This document shows positions 18,101-28,767 of a stretch of 64,000 nt of DNA, one piece after another; the stretch's first letter is position 1, and the number at the start of each line of letters is the position of its first letter. Both the position numbers and the translations under genes were made by a program. The stretch is from Actinoplanes lobatus (GTDB lineage Bacteria; Actinomycetota; Actinomycetes; Mycobacteriales; Micromonosporaceae), in NCBI RefSeq assembly GCF_014205215.1, contig NZ_JACHNC010000001.1:4469001-4533000 (forward strand), read 5' to 3'. Below the pieces are notes generated by a model. That model worked only from the letters and a program-made list of their open reading frames with translations, did no database searches and had not been told where the DNA came from.

Positions 18101-18371
18101 CGCCATCGGGACCGCCGGGGGCGCGCCAGCCGTCCAGATGTGCCTCGCCGGCCGTGAGCAGCTCCGCGTCGTAGATCACCGCCCGGTCGCGGACCCGTTG
18201 CATCGCCTGCACCACGTCGGGGCCAGCCAGCGAGGCGCGTAACCGGTCGACCGCGTCGCCGGGAATCCCGTGACCGGGAACGGCCGGCCCACCCCGGCGC
18301 GGGCGCAGCTCCCGGCGCCACGCCTCGGGCAGCGCCCAGGTGTCCTCATCGGGCAGTACGAACCTACGCAT
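15183..18371 (-). CDS. DUF4132 domain protein
   Basis: 1062 residues, no signal peptide or membrane helix. The middle region (about residues 350-800) is built of short helical, HEAT-like segments. The last 220 residues match DUF4132: LRKDLRTIAGERARALEEAM, WTGADFRRLFVDHPLHWQLT, and HPWHFGADGAGWAEVFADY, with a QPFPQVGREVF strand after it. Homologues are large cytoplasmic proteins related to E. coli MolR/YehI-type proteins and often carry an N-terminal WGR domain, which is absent here. Role unknown. An Ala/Ser/Thr-rich segment near residues 545-600 is probably a flexible linker. A WGR protein does occur elsewhere in the window, at 49250. Confidence 0.85.
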   Translation of the reverse strand: MRRFVLPDEDTWALPEAWRRELRPRRGGPAVPGHGIPGDAVDRLRASLAGPDVVQAMQRVRDRAVIYDAELLTAGEAHLDGWRAPGGPDGEPDPRAAAAAALLTRPTIYAMGERLVHAWVSRFGLVFAVRAVGEMTRLVADGTLWAIDPAPEKTYERLWRGEDMHDLARVARVLRAQLATAPDSDYDQACRILSGYRSSPVGRIVTSYLVPTQTTWVEEDCAATAAGWPGAPDRSEEFSWGDHRHLSDLLLLAVGTLDQLALLSGALPGRFHGYKDHSVVGTVLDAVGPAAVVALLGDPFYRKLLRLHEDEWINRERLHPDAVRLLAEVPSDDAIRMVFREVVTLKPRPGLALKTKVLTRFPVRALRVLAELEAEESHPVFTGILGFHLLTEPRLLPAVAGSLPAAARARAEEIVATGGAGIGAAWAEVLDNHERWDRPDLDSADELKKAISTLAAIPTEEALGRIVDRVERRHFRPALLTAAKRDPRLALRVLAAKAADETVAELLRNHVLAYPQAVAETLPDLDDEARARVEAITGPVRLPPATTITPATAGGPATSTSPASNGPATSNSSVASGPATSSGAALVAGSAVTPQVLAGPPRRVDGRPMRAPSLPEWLVLPTLPIVTLREGGGPLSPDAVRNLCGLLAASKISAAHPGIAEVSTVCERATLAAFAWAIFEQWKAAQYPSRSNMAMVALAVLGDDDVVAPLVAHFAEWTGATMRVRTGMAVIAAIGTDTALTQLDRLARKAKSKGFRKFAAEHLDEVAAARGLRPEELADRIVPGLGLDADGRAVLDYGPRRFTVGFDEQFQPSVTDAQGKRLTRLPRPAATDDAELAAAAQRRFTELRKDLRTIAGERARALEEAMAMGRRWTGADFRRLFVDHPLHWQLTRRLVWAAFDGQGRVAATFRAAEDRTFADIDDKTWTLDPAAAVGVAHPWHFGADGAGWAEVFADYAIIQPFPQVGREVFTLGDLDVDAVVGSTVESRRIYALTARGWRFGHGHGSLLRDWPGDVTIELVFGPGYHWQEPDLPQSLTAISGELTALDPVGVSEVVRDVRSLLT

Positions 18372-18773
18372 CGCGAATCCTCTCCCAGATCCGTCTCCGG
18401 TGCCGCGAAGGTTAGCCGCCCGGTACGACAGGAACGGGCGTTGTCCACAGGCGGCAAAACGGTTGGCCGCGGCGACTCGGGCCGTGCAATGACCTGCGCC
18501 TGGTCAACTGGCTAGAGCATTCAGCTTTCCAGCGTGTCGGCTTTCCCGACGGACTGCCGGCCGGCTCGGAGGTGTATACCCTGGACCGGCTCGCCGAGCT
18601 GATCCCCGCGTGTCGACGGCAGCCGAGGCCATGCAGGCGCTTCCTTGTATTTCCGTTCGATTCGGGAGTCCCCGCGCGAGCGGGGAAACCTGGCAGACAG
18701 CGCCCGCGCCCTCCTCGGTGCAGCCCTGACGGGCGCACACGTCGCACCTACGGGCCTGGGTCGAAAGGTTGAG
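18372..18773. other. Intergenic region with a CRISPR-repeat-like hairpin
   Basis: No gene supported. It holds the start regions of the divergent DUF4132 and TPR genes. At 18666-18690 there is a single hairpin element resembling a type I-E CRISPR repeat (see findings). TTGTCCACA at 18441 matches a DnaA-box consensus but is alone. Confidence 0.5.
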
Positions 18774-20657
18774 ATGAGCGTTTCCCTTGCGGTCCTCTGG
18801 GATCGCTATCTGGCCTACGCCGATCGGCAGGATGCTGAGCCGGTGCTCGATGCCCAGACCCGGCGCGATGTCAAGGAATTGCTCGACGCGCCGATGTCCG
18901 TCGCAGAGATCTTCACCGTGGCGTCCGTCTGTTGGCTGCGTTTGCAGCTGCTACCGCCCGACCGGCGGCAGTGGGATGTCACCGTCGCGCTCTCCGCGTT
19001 CGCATCACTCGCCGAGAACGACGGTGACCTGGTTCCGCGTGAGCTGGTGGCCTGGCTGAACGAGATGGACGGGCCACACGCCGTTGAACTCGACCGGTTG
19101 CGCGCCTTGCCGCCCTCGGCCGACGCCACCCCCCTCCAACACGCCATGATCGGCGAGATCCTTCTGCACGATGCGGTGCATGACGCGGATCAAGCAGCCC
19201 TGGTCCGGTCCGCTAAGCACCTGACCGACGCCGCAATGGGGGTCTCACCTGGGCACCCGGCGGCATCCGCGGTCCACGCGAACGCGGCCCTCGCGTACGC
19301 CACACTTTACGAGCGGTACGGTGCTGCCGGAGACGGGGATGCCGCGTTGGGGGCCGCCCGGCTCGCCGTCGAAGCCGCCGTAACCGGTGAGGACCAGTTC
19401 ATCGGGCGGCTGCGACTCGGTCTCGTCCAGCAACTGCGGTACGACCGAACCGGTCATCCCGCGGACCTCGCTGAGGCAGTCGAGGCGAACCTGCTGGCCC
19501 TACGTGCCGTCCCTGAGGGACACCCGGCTCGAGGCGGGCTGCTGTCCAACCTCAGCGTTATGACCCGGCTCTGGTTCGAGCTGGACGGGCAGCGGGACCG
19601 ACTCGACCAAGCGATCAGCTTCGGCCGGGCGGGGGCGCGGGAGGCGGTGGGCACTGCCGATGAGCCGGGCGCGCTCTCCAACTGCGGCCTGGCGCTTCGC
19701 CTCGCCTTCAACGTGACTCAAGCGGACGAGTACCTCGAGGAAGCGATCGACCGTTTCCGCCGGGTGCTCGAGATCGCCCCGCTCAGCACGAATCTGGCCG
19801 GCTGGACATCCAATCTCTGCACTTCTCTGATCGTCCGCTTCCAGCGGCACAACGAGCAGGCCGACATCGAAGAGGCCGTCTCGACTGCCCGCCGGGCTCT
19901 CGAAGCCAGCCGTCCCGGGCACCTGCATCACGCCGCGATCCTTGCCAACCTTGCCGGGGCCCTTGCCTCGGCCGGAGAGGACGCTCTGGACGAGGCCATC
20001 ACGATCAGCAGGAAGGCGATCGAAGCGGCGGCTGACGACTCGGGCCACCTCGTGCACACAACCTCCCAGTTGGGGACCCTGGTGCTGCGCAGGTTCGAAC
20101 GGTGCGGACACCGGGCGGACATCGAGGAGGCGGTGGCGGCGCTTTCCGCGACATTGCACCAGGGCGTACCGCATGACCTGCGGGTACAGGTCATGGACCG
20201 GCTCGCGCAAGCCCACATCCACCGATTCCCGGTTACCGGCGACCCGGCCGAGCTTTCCACCGCCGCCGAGCTGTGGTCTGGCGTCGCGGAGGACCTGGCC
20301 GCGCCCACCCGGCAGCGGCTGGCGGCGGCCAGGGGCTGGGCCAACATCGCGTATCTGGCAGGCCAGCCGACGGCTGTGGCGTACACACTGGCGGTAGATC
20401 TGCTCCCCCGCCTGGCCTGGCGTGGCCTGACCCGAGAACAACGTGAGTACCAACTCGAGGCGGGCGCCGGCCTTGCCGGCGAGGCTGCCGCGGCTCTGCT
20501 CCCAGGCGATCCGGGCGAGGCGCTGCGCCGGGCTGAGGCAGGGCGGGCGGTGCTCTGGTCGCAGACCCTGGAGACCCGGACCGACCTGGCCGCGCTCCGT
20601 GCTCGCTCACCAGAGGTCGCCGACCGGGTGGCCGCACTGATGGCCGCGCTCGGCTAG
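18774..20657 (+). CDS. TPR protein resembling the N-terminal part of CHAT proteases, CHAT domain absent
   Basis: 627 residues, ATG 18774 with GAAAGG upstream. After about 160 residues of unique helical sequence it has a string of TPR-like helix pairs (about 165-560) of the type found in actinobacterial TPR-CHAT proteins, such as DLAEAVEANLLALRAVPEGHP and DIEEAVSTARRALEASRPGH. It closes with EALRRAEAGRAVLWSQTLETRTDLAALRA, which in these proteins normally runs directly into the caspase-like CHAT domain. Here a TAG follows 40 codons later, and the next 120 bp hold no CHAT sequence in any frame before the convergent MFS gene. It is either a truncation product or a stand-alone TPR scaffold. Confidence 0.8.
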   Translation: MSVSLAVLWDRYLAYADRQDAEPVLDAQTRRDVKELLDAPMSVAEIFTVASVCWLRLQLLPPDRRQWDVTVALSAFASLAENDGDLVPRELVAWLNEMDGPHAVELDRLRALPPSADATPLQHAMIGEILLHDAVHDADQAALVRSAKHLTDAAMGVSPGHPAASAVHANAALAYATLYERYGAAGDGDAALGAARLAVEAAVTGEDQFIGRLRLGLVQQLRYDRTGHPADLAEAVEANLLALRAVPEGHPARGGLLSNLSVMTRLWFELDGQRDRLDQAISFGRAGAREAVGTADEPGALSNCGLALRLAFNVTQADEYLEEAIDRFRRVLEIAPLSTNLAGWTSNLCTSLIVRFQRHNEQADIEEAVSTARRALEASRPGHLHHAAILANLAGALASAGEDALDEAITISRKAIEAAADDSGHLVHTTSQLGTLVLRRFERCGHRADIEEAVAALSATLHQGVPHDLRVQVMDRLAQAHIHRFPVTGDPAELSTAAELWSGVAEDLAAPTRQRLAAARGWANIAYLAGQPTAVAYTLAVDLLPRLAWRGLTREQREYQLEAGAGLAGEAAAALLPGDPGEALRRAEAGRAVLWSQTLETRTDLAALRARSPEVADRVAALMAALG

Positions 20658-20780
20658 GTGGTGCGTCGAGAGTGGGGTGCGGCGTCAGCCGCTGGGGTGA
20701 GGGCGAGTGGGCAGCCAGGCCGTTCTCCCCGGGAGGGGCGCAGGGTGACCAGGCAGCCAGCTGGGCACATGAAGTTGTCT

Positions 20781-22160
20781 TTATCGGTCGGTGCCGAGGG
20801 CGGCTGCCGCGTCCTGGCGGTAGGTGCGCTGGCCGCGGAGGACGATCAGGCTGCCGATGATCAGGGGGAGAAGGACGACGGTGTAGGCCCAGCGCAGTGA
20901 GCCGCTGGCGTCGGAGGCCAGGCCGATCAACCACGGGCCGAGGGCGCCGCCGAGGGTGACCAGCATCTGGAGCACGGCGAAGCCGAGGCCGCGGCGGTGT
21001 GCGGCGACGACGTCGGCGTTGGCGGCGGTCAGATTGGCGATGGCGGCGGCGAAGCCGACGTTGGCGAGGGTGAAGCAGACGGCTTGCGGTGCGAGGATCG
21101 GGACGCTGACGGCGCCGGCCAGGAAAGCCGTGCCGAACAGCAGCGACCAGCCGCCGATGGCGACCCGGTGCCCGTGGTGGCGGTCGCCGAGCCAGCTTCC
21201 GGTGAGTATGCCGGCGACGATGCCGACCAGGCCGGCGCCGCCGCCGACGGCCGCCGCGGAGGCTTCGGGCAGGGCGAATTCGCGGGCGTAGAACGACGGC
21301 ATCCAGAAGAAGAGGCCGCCCAGGCCGAAGAAGAGGATGCTCAGGCCGGTGATCACCGAGCGCAGGGTGCGGATACGGAGCAGGGTGGCCAACTGGGTCC
21401 GCATCGGGGCGGCCGAATCGGATGAGGTCGCGGCGGGCAGATCGGATGAGGGAGCCTCGGTGTACCAGCGGGAGAGCTGGTCGCCGACGCCGCGGATCGG
21501 TTCGCGGACGGTGAGTACGAGGGTTGCGATGATGATGCCGGGGACGGCGACCAGGAAGAAGCCGGTGCGCCAGCCGACGGTCTGGGCGAGCGCGCCGCCG
21601 GCGATGACGCCGATGGGCAGGCCGGCGAAGTAGGCCATGCGCTCGTAGCCGTAGGCGCGGGCCCGGCCGGGGCCGGGGTAGAGGTCGCCGAGCAGGCTGG
21701 ACGACGGCGGGTTGTAGAGCTGGCCGGCCGCGCCGAGCAGTACCCGGACCGCGAAGAGGGCGGCGTAGGAGCCGGCCAGGCCGGTGCCGATGGTGAGCAT
21801 CGCCCAGACGGCGACGATCGCGGAGACGGTCCAGGTGCGTTTGCCGGTGTCGGCGAGTTTTCCGGCGGGCAGCAGCAGGATGATGGCGGCGATCGCGCCG
21901 GCGGTGGCGATCGCGCCGCCCTCGCTGTCGCTGAAGCCGAACTCCCTCTGGATCGTCGGCAGCGCGCCGGCCAGCAGGTTGTATTCGATGCGGTCGATGG
22001 CGGCGACGAGGGCGATGCAGATGGCGGGCCACCATCCGAAGGGTGCCCCGGCGCCGCGGCGCACGCTGACCGGCGGGCGCCCGGGGTAGGCCGTCACCTG
22101 CCTGATCTGCTCAGATTCGTCGTTGGGGCTCACGATTGTCCGCCTGGCTCGGCCGATCAT
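20781..22160 (-). CDS. MFS transporter
   Basis: 459 residues with 12 predicted helices in two halves. The loop between helices 2 and 3 has LPAGKLADTGKR, a variant of the MFS signature, and helix 5 carries the Spinster/OFA-like YGYERMAYFAGLPIGVIAGG. A Ser/Thr-rich central loop (about residues 230-260) joins the halves. Family knowledge: proton-coupled uptake or efflux of small molecules; substrate is not predictable. ATG 22160 follows AGGGTG; a GTG at about 22133 is an alternative start. It is convergent with the TPR gene. Confidence 0.85.
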   Translation of the reverse strand: MIGRARRTIVSPNDESEQIRQVTAYPGRPPVSVRRGAGAPFGWWPAICIALVAAIDRIEYNLLAGALPTIQREFGFSDSEGGAIATAGAIAAIILLLPAGKLADTGKRTWTVSAIVAVWAMLTIGTGLAGSYAALFAVRVLLGAAGQLYNPPSSSLLGDLYPGPGRARAYGYERMAYFAGLPIGVIAGGALAQTVGWRTGFFLVAVPGIIIATLVLTVREPIRGVGDQLSRWYTEAPSSDLPAATSSDSAAPMRTQLATLLRIRTLRSVITGLSILFFGLGGLFFWMPSFYAREFALPEASAAAVGGGAGLVGIVAGILTGSWLGDRHHGHRVAIGGWSLLFGTAFLAGAVSVPILAPQAVCFTLANVGFAAAIANLTAANADVVAAHRRGLGFAVLQMLVTLGGALGPWLIGLASDASGSLRWAYTVVLLPLIIGSLIVLRGQRTYRQDAAAALGTDR

Positions 22161-22212
22161 GCGGGCACCCTACCGTCGGGAAACGGCGTTCCGCTAGGGG
22201 ACACGGACGAAG

Positions 22213-23301
22213 CTAGGGCGCGCGGGCGGGTGCGGCGGCGAAGCGGATCTCGTGGATCGGCCGGAAACGGTCGTCGAGCAGCGTGAGCAGGCTGAGCAGC
22301 AGGACGAAGAAGAGCGCGGCGGACGAGTCGAACTGCCGGCCGTCAGCGCTGGCCAGCCGTTCGGCGACGAACATCAGACCCACGTTCATCAGTACGCGTA
22401 CGCCGAACGCCAGCAGCGTACGTTCCACACCGCGTGCCGACCGGGCGACGAGGAGGCTGACGGCGGCGTTGGCGAGGACGAACACGCTGGTGCCGAGGAA
22501 CAGTTGGATCGGCGTGCCGGTGGTGTTGGGCAGCACCTGGGCGTAGATCACCCACAGCAGGCCGATCAGGGTCACCTTCTCCAGTGTGCCGGTGGACAGG
22601 AACCGGCCGTGCTCGGCGACCCACCGGTTGCGGTCGGCCACGGTGACGGCCCCGTCGGGCAGCGGGTCGGCGGCGACGTGCCACTGCCAGTCCGGTTCGG
22701 GCTGTCGTGGGCGTACCGCGTACCAGTAGATGAGGCCGAGCAGGATCAGGGCCGCGACCACCGCCGGGCCGAACCACGGCACCTCGGCGACCGCGTCGGT
22801 GAAGTCGAGCTGTGCGACGTGGATCCACCACTCCTGAGGCAGTTTCACGAAGATCCAGATCGCGGCCGCCGTGATGACCCAGCTGCGTAGCGCGACGCGC
22901 GCCGGGTTCCAGAAGAGGCGATACACCTCGTACGCGATGAAGAAGTACTCGAACGTGTTCGGGAAGACCAGCAGCAGCGTCCGCCACTGGGTCAGCTCGA
23001 AGGCGACCACCCCGATCAGCCGGTAGAAGTAGAGGAACCGAGCCACCCGCACGGCCGGCCCGCCGGCCCAGTTCCGCAGCGTCGACAGGTAGGCGATCGC
23101 CAGGTAGTAGACGTCCATCGCCTTGTCGTAGCCCTGGTAGCCGGGCGGGTCGAACCCGAACGCCTGGAAGATCGTCTGGTCGATGCCGTCCAGGATCAGC
23201 GCCGCGACGATCGCCGGCAGGGGATAGCGCGGGATCAGCAGGGGTACGAGGAAGCGCGCACCCACCACCAGCAGCAGAACCGTCGTCGCAGAGGCTGTCA
23301 C
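22213..23301 (-). CDS. Polytopic membrane protein of unknown function
   Basis: 362 residues, GTG start at 23301. About eight hydrophobic helices are visible, including ATTVLLLVVGARFLVPLLI at the N-terminus and a helix pair around residue 180-215. Between helices are LILDGIDQTIFQAFGFDP and RNWAGGPAVRVARFLYFYR, which look conserved in character but fit no family I know. A cytoplasmic or outer loop of about 60 residues (about 215-275) separates two helix groups. The upstream extension of the frame is low complexity and antisense to the next gene. The inner membrane is the only confident statement. Confidence 0.7.
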   Translation of the reverse strand: MTASATTVLLLVVGARFLVPLLIPRYPLPAIVAALILDGIDQTIFQAFGFDPPGYQGYDKAMDVYYLAIAYLSTLRNWAGGPAVRVARFLYFYRLIGVVAFELTQWRTLLLVFPNTFEYFFIAYEVYRLFWNPARVALRSWVITAAAIWIFVKLPQEWWIHVAQLDFTDAVAEVPWFGPAVVAALILLGLIYWYAVRPRQPEPDWQWHVAADPLPDGAVTVADRNRWVAEHGRFLSTGTLEKVTLIGLLWVIYAQVLPNTTGTPIQLFLGTSVFVLANAAVSLLVARSARGVERTLLAFGVRVLMNVGLMFVAERLASADGRQFDSSAALFFVLLLSLLTLLDDRFRPIHEIRFAAAPARAP

Positions 23302-23436
23302 GGATCCATGACATCGGCCCGGCCCGATGCGCGGATCATCCGGACGGGGTGAACGTGACCGGTTCTCATCCGCCGTGAATGAGGCGGGCCGTCCAGAGCC
23401 GCCGCAGTCTGGGCTCCTTGAGGAAGCGGGGTACAG

Positions 23437-23742
23437 ATGGGTTGCCTGTTCGCCATCTTCGCGGGGATCTTCCCGCGATTGGCTCTGTTCATCATCTGGC
23501 TGGTGCGGCCGAGACTGGTCGACGCCGCCTTCGAGGGGTGGATCTGGCCGCTGCTGGGCCTGATCTTCTTCCCGTTCGCGACGCTGCTCTACGTCATCTT
23601 CTACACGCCGGGCGTGGGTCTCGTCGGCTGGGAGTGGTTCTGGGTGGTCTTCGCCGGCCTGCTCGACCTGACACATCTGGTGGCCAGCGCCTACTCACGC
23701 ACGCGGGGAGCCCGCGGCACGGGTGCGCCGCGGGCCTACTGA
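23437..23742 (+). CDS. Small two- to three-helix membrane protein
   Basis: 101 residues with a good ribosome site (GAGGAAGCGGGG) before ATG 23437. Helices are LFAIFAGIFPRLALFIIWLV, WPLLGLIFFPFATLLYVIFY and WFWVVFAGLLDLTHLVAS, followed by a short basic tail. The sequence resembles a widespread but uncharacterised actinobacterial small membrane protein group. Its stop lies 9 bp from the stop of the convergent GH12 gene. Confidence 0.75.
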   Translation: MGCLFAIFAGIFPRLALFIIWLVRPRLVDAAFEGWIWPLLGLIFFPFATLLYVIFYTPGVGLVGWEWFWVVFAGLLDLTHLVASAYSRTRGARGTGAPRAY

Positions 23743-23750
23743 TCCGCGGG

Positions 23751-24869
23751 TCAGCTGAAACTGAGGTTGTAGCTGTTGGTGGTGAAGGCGGCCTGGCCGG
23801 CGGTGCCGGAGATCTCGTAGCCGAACTGGAACTGGCCCAGGGTCACGTCGCCCCACCAGTTGTTGGTGCGCAGCCAGTTCAGCATGGCGAGCACGTTGAG
23901 CGTGCCGGAGTTGCTGTTGGACGTACGGACGAACGAGTAGACCGCGTTGGCGCCGTTGGAGCCGCGGTAGATGTTCCAGGTGGCGCCGCCGACGGTGACG
24001 TCCCGGGCGGTCGGGACCGCGCCGTTGGAGTCGTACGACTCGGCGATCGGGCCCACCGCGCCCTGCTTGTTGGTCCAGATCATGATCTCGTACGCGTTGT
24101 TGTTGGCCCAGATGTCGTACGAGGTCTCGTAGTCACCGTCGGCCGGCACCGTCACGTTGTACGAGCTACTGAGCGTGCTCAGCGAGCTCAGCGTCCGGTT
24201 GAGCGTGTAGCTCACGTTCGGGTAGGACTTGATGCCGCTGGTGCGCGGGTGGTTGGCGATGACGCCCCAGTTGCTGGGCGTCCGGGCCCAGGCCGTCTGC
24301 GTGCCGGCGCCGGATCCCCAGATGTTGTTGTAGACGGTGTAGCCGTTGCTGGTCCAGTTGTCCCACTGCCCGGAGCCGGACCAGACCGCGTCGGACGGCA
24401 CCCCGGTGGACGGCGGCGAGGTGGTCGGCGAGCTGGTGGGCGTGGTGGTCGGGTTGGTCACGGTGCCGGTGCAGGCGGTGCCGTTGAGGGTGAAGGCGGT
24501 GGGCACCGGGTTGCTGCCGGTCCATGAGCCGTTGAATCCGAACGACGCGGTCCCGTTGGTGGCGATCGAGCCGTTGTAGCCGGCGTTCTTGGCGGTGACC
24601 GTCGAGCCGCTCTGGGTGAGGCTGGTGTTCCAGGCCTGGGTGACCGTCTGGCCGGCCGAGTAGGACCAGACCAGCGTCCACGAGGTGAGCGGGTCGCCCA
24701 GGTTGGTGATCGTGACGTTGGCGCCGAAGCCGCCGGGCCACGAGCTGCTCACGGTGTAGGCGACCCGGCAGCCCGCCGCGGCGGACGCGGGGAGGGCGGT
24801 GGCGACGGCCGCCGCGCTGGTGAGCAGCGCCGCCGCGGTCACGGAGAGCGCGATCTTGCGTCTTCTCAT
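23751..24869 (-). CDS. Secreted endoglucanase: CBM2-linker-GH12
   Basis: 372 residues. A Sec signal peptide ends near ASA-A (residue 31). CBM2 (about 33-133) begins CRVAYTVSSSWPGGFGANV and ends CTG, with the two family Cys and surface Trp for cellulose binding. A Thr/Ser/Pro linker (about 134-160) leads to GH12 (about 160-372), where YEIMIW carries the nucleophile Glu and GYEISG near the C-terminus the acid/base Glu. Family role: retaining cleavage of internal beta-1,4 links in cellulose or xyloglucan. It is divergent from the GH9 gene; a GTCGAAGCGCTTCGAC palindrome lies 39 bp upstream of its start. Confidence 0.92.
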   Translation of the reverse strand: MRRRKIALSVTAAALLTSAAAVATALPASAAAGCRVAYTVSSSWPGGFGANVTITNLGDPLTSWTLVWSYSAGQTVTQAWNTSLTQSGSTVTAKNAGYNGSIATNGTASFGFNGSWTGSNPVPTAFTLNGTACTGTVTNPTTTPTSSPTTSPPSTGVPSDAVWSGSGQWDNWTSNGYTVYNNIWGSGAGTQTAWARTPSNWGVIANHPRTSGIKSYPNVSYTLNRTLSSLSTLSSSYNVTVPADGDYETSYDIWANNNAYEIMIWTNKQGAVGPIAESYDSNGAVPTARDVTVGGATWNIYRGSNGANAVYSFVRTSNSNSGTLNVLAMLNWLRTNNWWGDVTLGQFQFGYEISGTAGQAAFTTNSYNLSFS

Positions 24870-24907
24870 GTGCTTCCCATCTCGGGTAGGGGGAACCGCA
24901 CGGCGTC

Positions 24908-24923
24908 GTCGAAGCGCTTCGAC
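24908..24923 (-). promoter_or_regulatory. LacI-type operator upstream of GH12 gene
   Basis: GTCGAAGCGCTTCGAC is a perfect 16-bp palindrome with an AGCGCT core. It shares the core, but not the arms, with the site at 24998, so it may answer to another LacI-family protein. Confidence 0.65.
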
Positions 24924-24974
24924 GTGGGGATCGCGACTTCCACGGACATCGATGCGGCAGTGGTCGGATGCTAA

Positions 24975-27368
<2,394 letters not shown>

Positions 27369-27386
27369 GTCTGAAACTGATCAGCC

Positions 27387-27419
27387 CGGCGGTGGGGGCC
27401 TCTTCGGCCCCCACCGCCG
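27387..27419 (+). terminator. Terminator after GH9 gene
   Basis: Perfect 14-bp stem (27387-27400 with 27406-27419), 5-nt loop TCTTC, followed by CTTCTTGTCTTT. It starts 19 bp after the stop. Confidence 0.9.
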
Positions 27420-27457
27420 CTTCTTGTCTTTACATCGATCAGCCTCTATCGTGCCGA

Positions 27458-27471
27458 GGAAAGCGCTTTCC
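27458..27471 (+). promoter_or_regulatory. LacI-type operator upstream of PL3 pectate lyase
   Basis: GGAAAGCGCTTTCC is a perfect 14-bp palindrome, 48 bp before the start codon. It shares the core with the two pectate lyase half-sites at 9091-9124 and may mark a pectin regulon distinct from the GGGAGCGCTCCC cellulose sites. Confidence 0.75.
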
Positions 27472-27518
27472 CCCCGCTTGAAGGCGCGACCCGATCCCCA
27501 GACGAAGGTGAGCAACTG

Positions 27519-28724
27519 ATGAAACGTCCAGTCGTCGTACGGTGGATAGCCGTCGGAGCGACCGCGGCCGCGAGTGCCGCGATCGCGCTGGCGCTGCCGT
27601 CGGTCCAGGCGTTCGCCGCCGACAACCTCAGCCTCGGCGCGGGTGCGGACGGCTCCAGCAAGGCCAGCGGCACCAGCTACGGCAACGTCCGGGACGGCGA
27701 CACCGCCACCTACTGGTCGCCGGCCAGCGCGACCGGCTACGTCTCGGTCAAGTGGAGCAGCGCCACGACGGTGTCCTCGGCCGTCATCCGGCAGGCCTCC
27801 GGCGGCGGCTCGATCAGCGCCTGGCGCGTGCTCAACGCCGACACCGGAGCCTCCCTGGCCAGCGGCAGCGGGAGCCCGAGCACCATCACGTTCTCCTCGA
27901 CGTCGCTGAAGAAGCTGACCTTCGAGATCACCAGCGCGTCCGCCGCGCCGCGGATCTCCGAGTTCGAGACGTACGCCAGCGGCGGCTCGACCCCGACCAC
28001 CAGCCCCACCACCACTCCGACCACGAGCCCGACCAGCAACCCGGGCACCCCGACCGGTGCGTGGCCGTCCTCGGCCGGCACGGTGTCGATCTCCGCCACG
28101 GTCAACGTGTCCGGCACCTTCGACGGTGGCATGAAGACCTACTGCTGCATCGGTGACGGGTCGCAGAGCGAGTCCCAGGACCCGATGTTCAAGATCGCCA
28201 ACGGTGGCACCCTCCAGAACGTCATCATCGGCTCGCCCGCCGGTGACGGCGTGCACTGCGAGGGCACCTGCACGATCAGGAACGTGTGGTGGAACGACAT
28301 CGGCGAGGACGCCGCGACCTTCAAGGGAACCGGCGGCGGCACCAGCTACGTCATCGGCGGCGGCGCGAAGTCCGGCAGCGACAAGACCTTCCAGCACAAC
28401 GGCAACGGCACGGTCAGCATCTCCGGCTTCTACCTGAGCGGCTCCGGCAAGCTGTACCGCGGCTGCGGCAACTGCACCAACTCGTACCAGCGTCACGTCA
28501 AGATTGACAACGTGCTGCTGAACGACATCGACATGGTTGCCGGCATCAACAGCAACTGGGGCGACACCGCCACCATCACCCGCGTCACCCTGACCAACGC
28601 CTCCAGTGCGGTGGTGTGCGGCAAGTACCAGGGCGTGGCCAAGGGCAGCGAGCCGAAGTACCTCGGCGAGGGCTGGAACGACAGCAACTGCAAGGTCACC
28701 CAGAGCGACATCACCCGTAAGTAG
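27519..28724 (+). CDS. Secreted pectate lyase, PL3 with N-terminal F5/8C-like module
   Basis: 401 residues with a Sec signal (1-34, cleavage at AFA-A). Residues 35-150 form a discoidin-like beta-sandwich (NVRDGDTATYWSPAS, then ISEFETYAS), probably a carbohydrate-binding module. A Thr/Ser/Pro linker (about 152-180) follows. Residues 185-401 are PL3: TFDGGMKTYCCIGDGSQSES, GVHCEGTCTIRNVWWNDIGED, the QHNGNG turn, and the Cys-rich CGNCTNSYQRHV. Family role: Ca2+-dependent endo-cleavage of low-ester pectin. The ribosome site is AAGGTGA. A terminator follows directly. Confidence 0.9.
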   Translation: MKRPVVVRWIAVGATAAASAAIALALPSVQAFAADNLSLGAGADGSSKASGTSYGNVRDGDTATYWSPASATGYVSVKWSSATTVSSAVIRQASGGGSISAWRVLNADTGASLASGSGSPSTITFSSTSLKKLTFEITSASAAPRISEFETYASGGSTPTTSPTTTPTTSPTSNPGTPTGAWPSSAGTVSISATVNVSGTFDGGMKTYCCIGDGSQSESQDPMFKIANGGTLQNVIIGSPAGDGVHCEGTCTIRNVWWNDIGEDAATFKGTGGGTSYVIGGGAKSGSDKTFQHNGNGTVSISGFYLSGSGKLYRGCGNCTNSYQRHVKIDNVLLNDIDMVAGINSNWGDTATITRVTLTNASSAVVCGKYQGVAKGSEPKYLGEGWNDSNCKVTQSDITRK

Positions 28725-28732
28725 CCAGTGCC

Positions 28733-28762
28733 ACGGGCGCCCACCTCACGGTGGGCGCCCGT
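28733..28762. terminator. Bidirectional terminator between PL3 and GH51 genes
   Basis: Perfect 13-bp stem (ACGGGCGCCCACC with its complement) and a TCAC loop, placed between convergent genes 8 bp after one stop and 5 bp after the other. Confidence 0.88.
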
Positions 28763-28767
28763 TCTCA

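Noticed and set aside
18441..18449. DnaA box TTGTCCACA
   Set aside because: Single copy; no cluster, AT-rich zone or dnaA/dnaN genes, so no origin.
18500..18560. tRNA-like TCAACTGGCTAGAGCA
   Set aside because: D-arm-like only; no matching anticodon stem, T-arm or acceptor.
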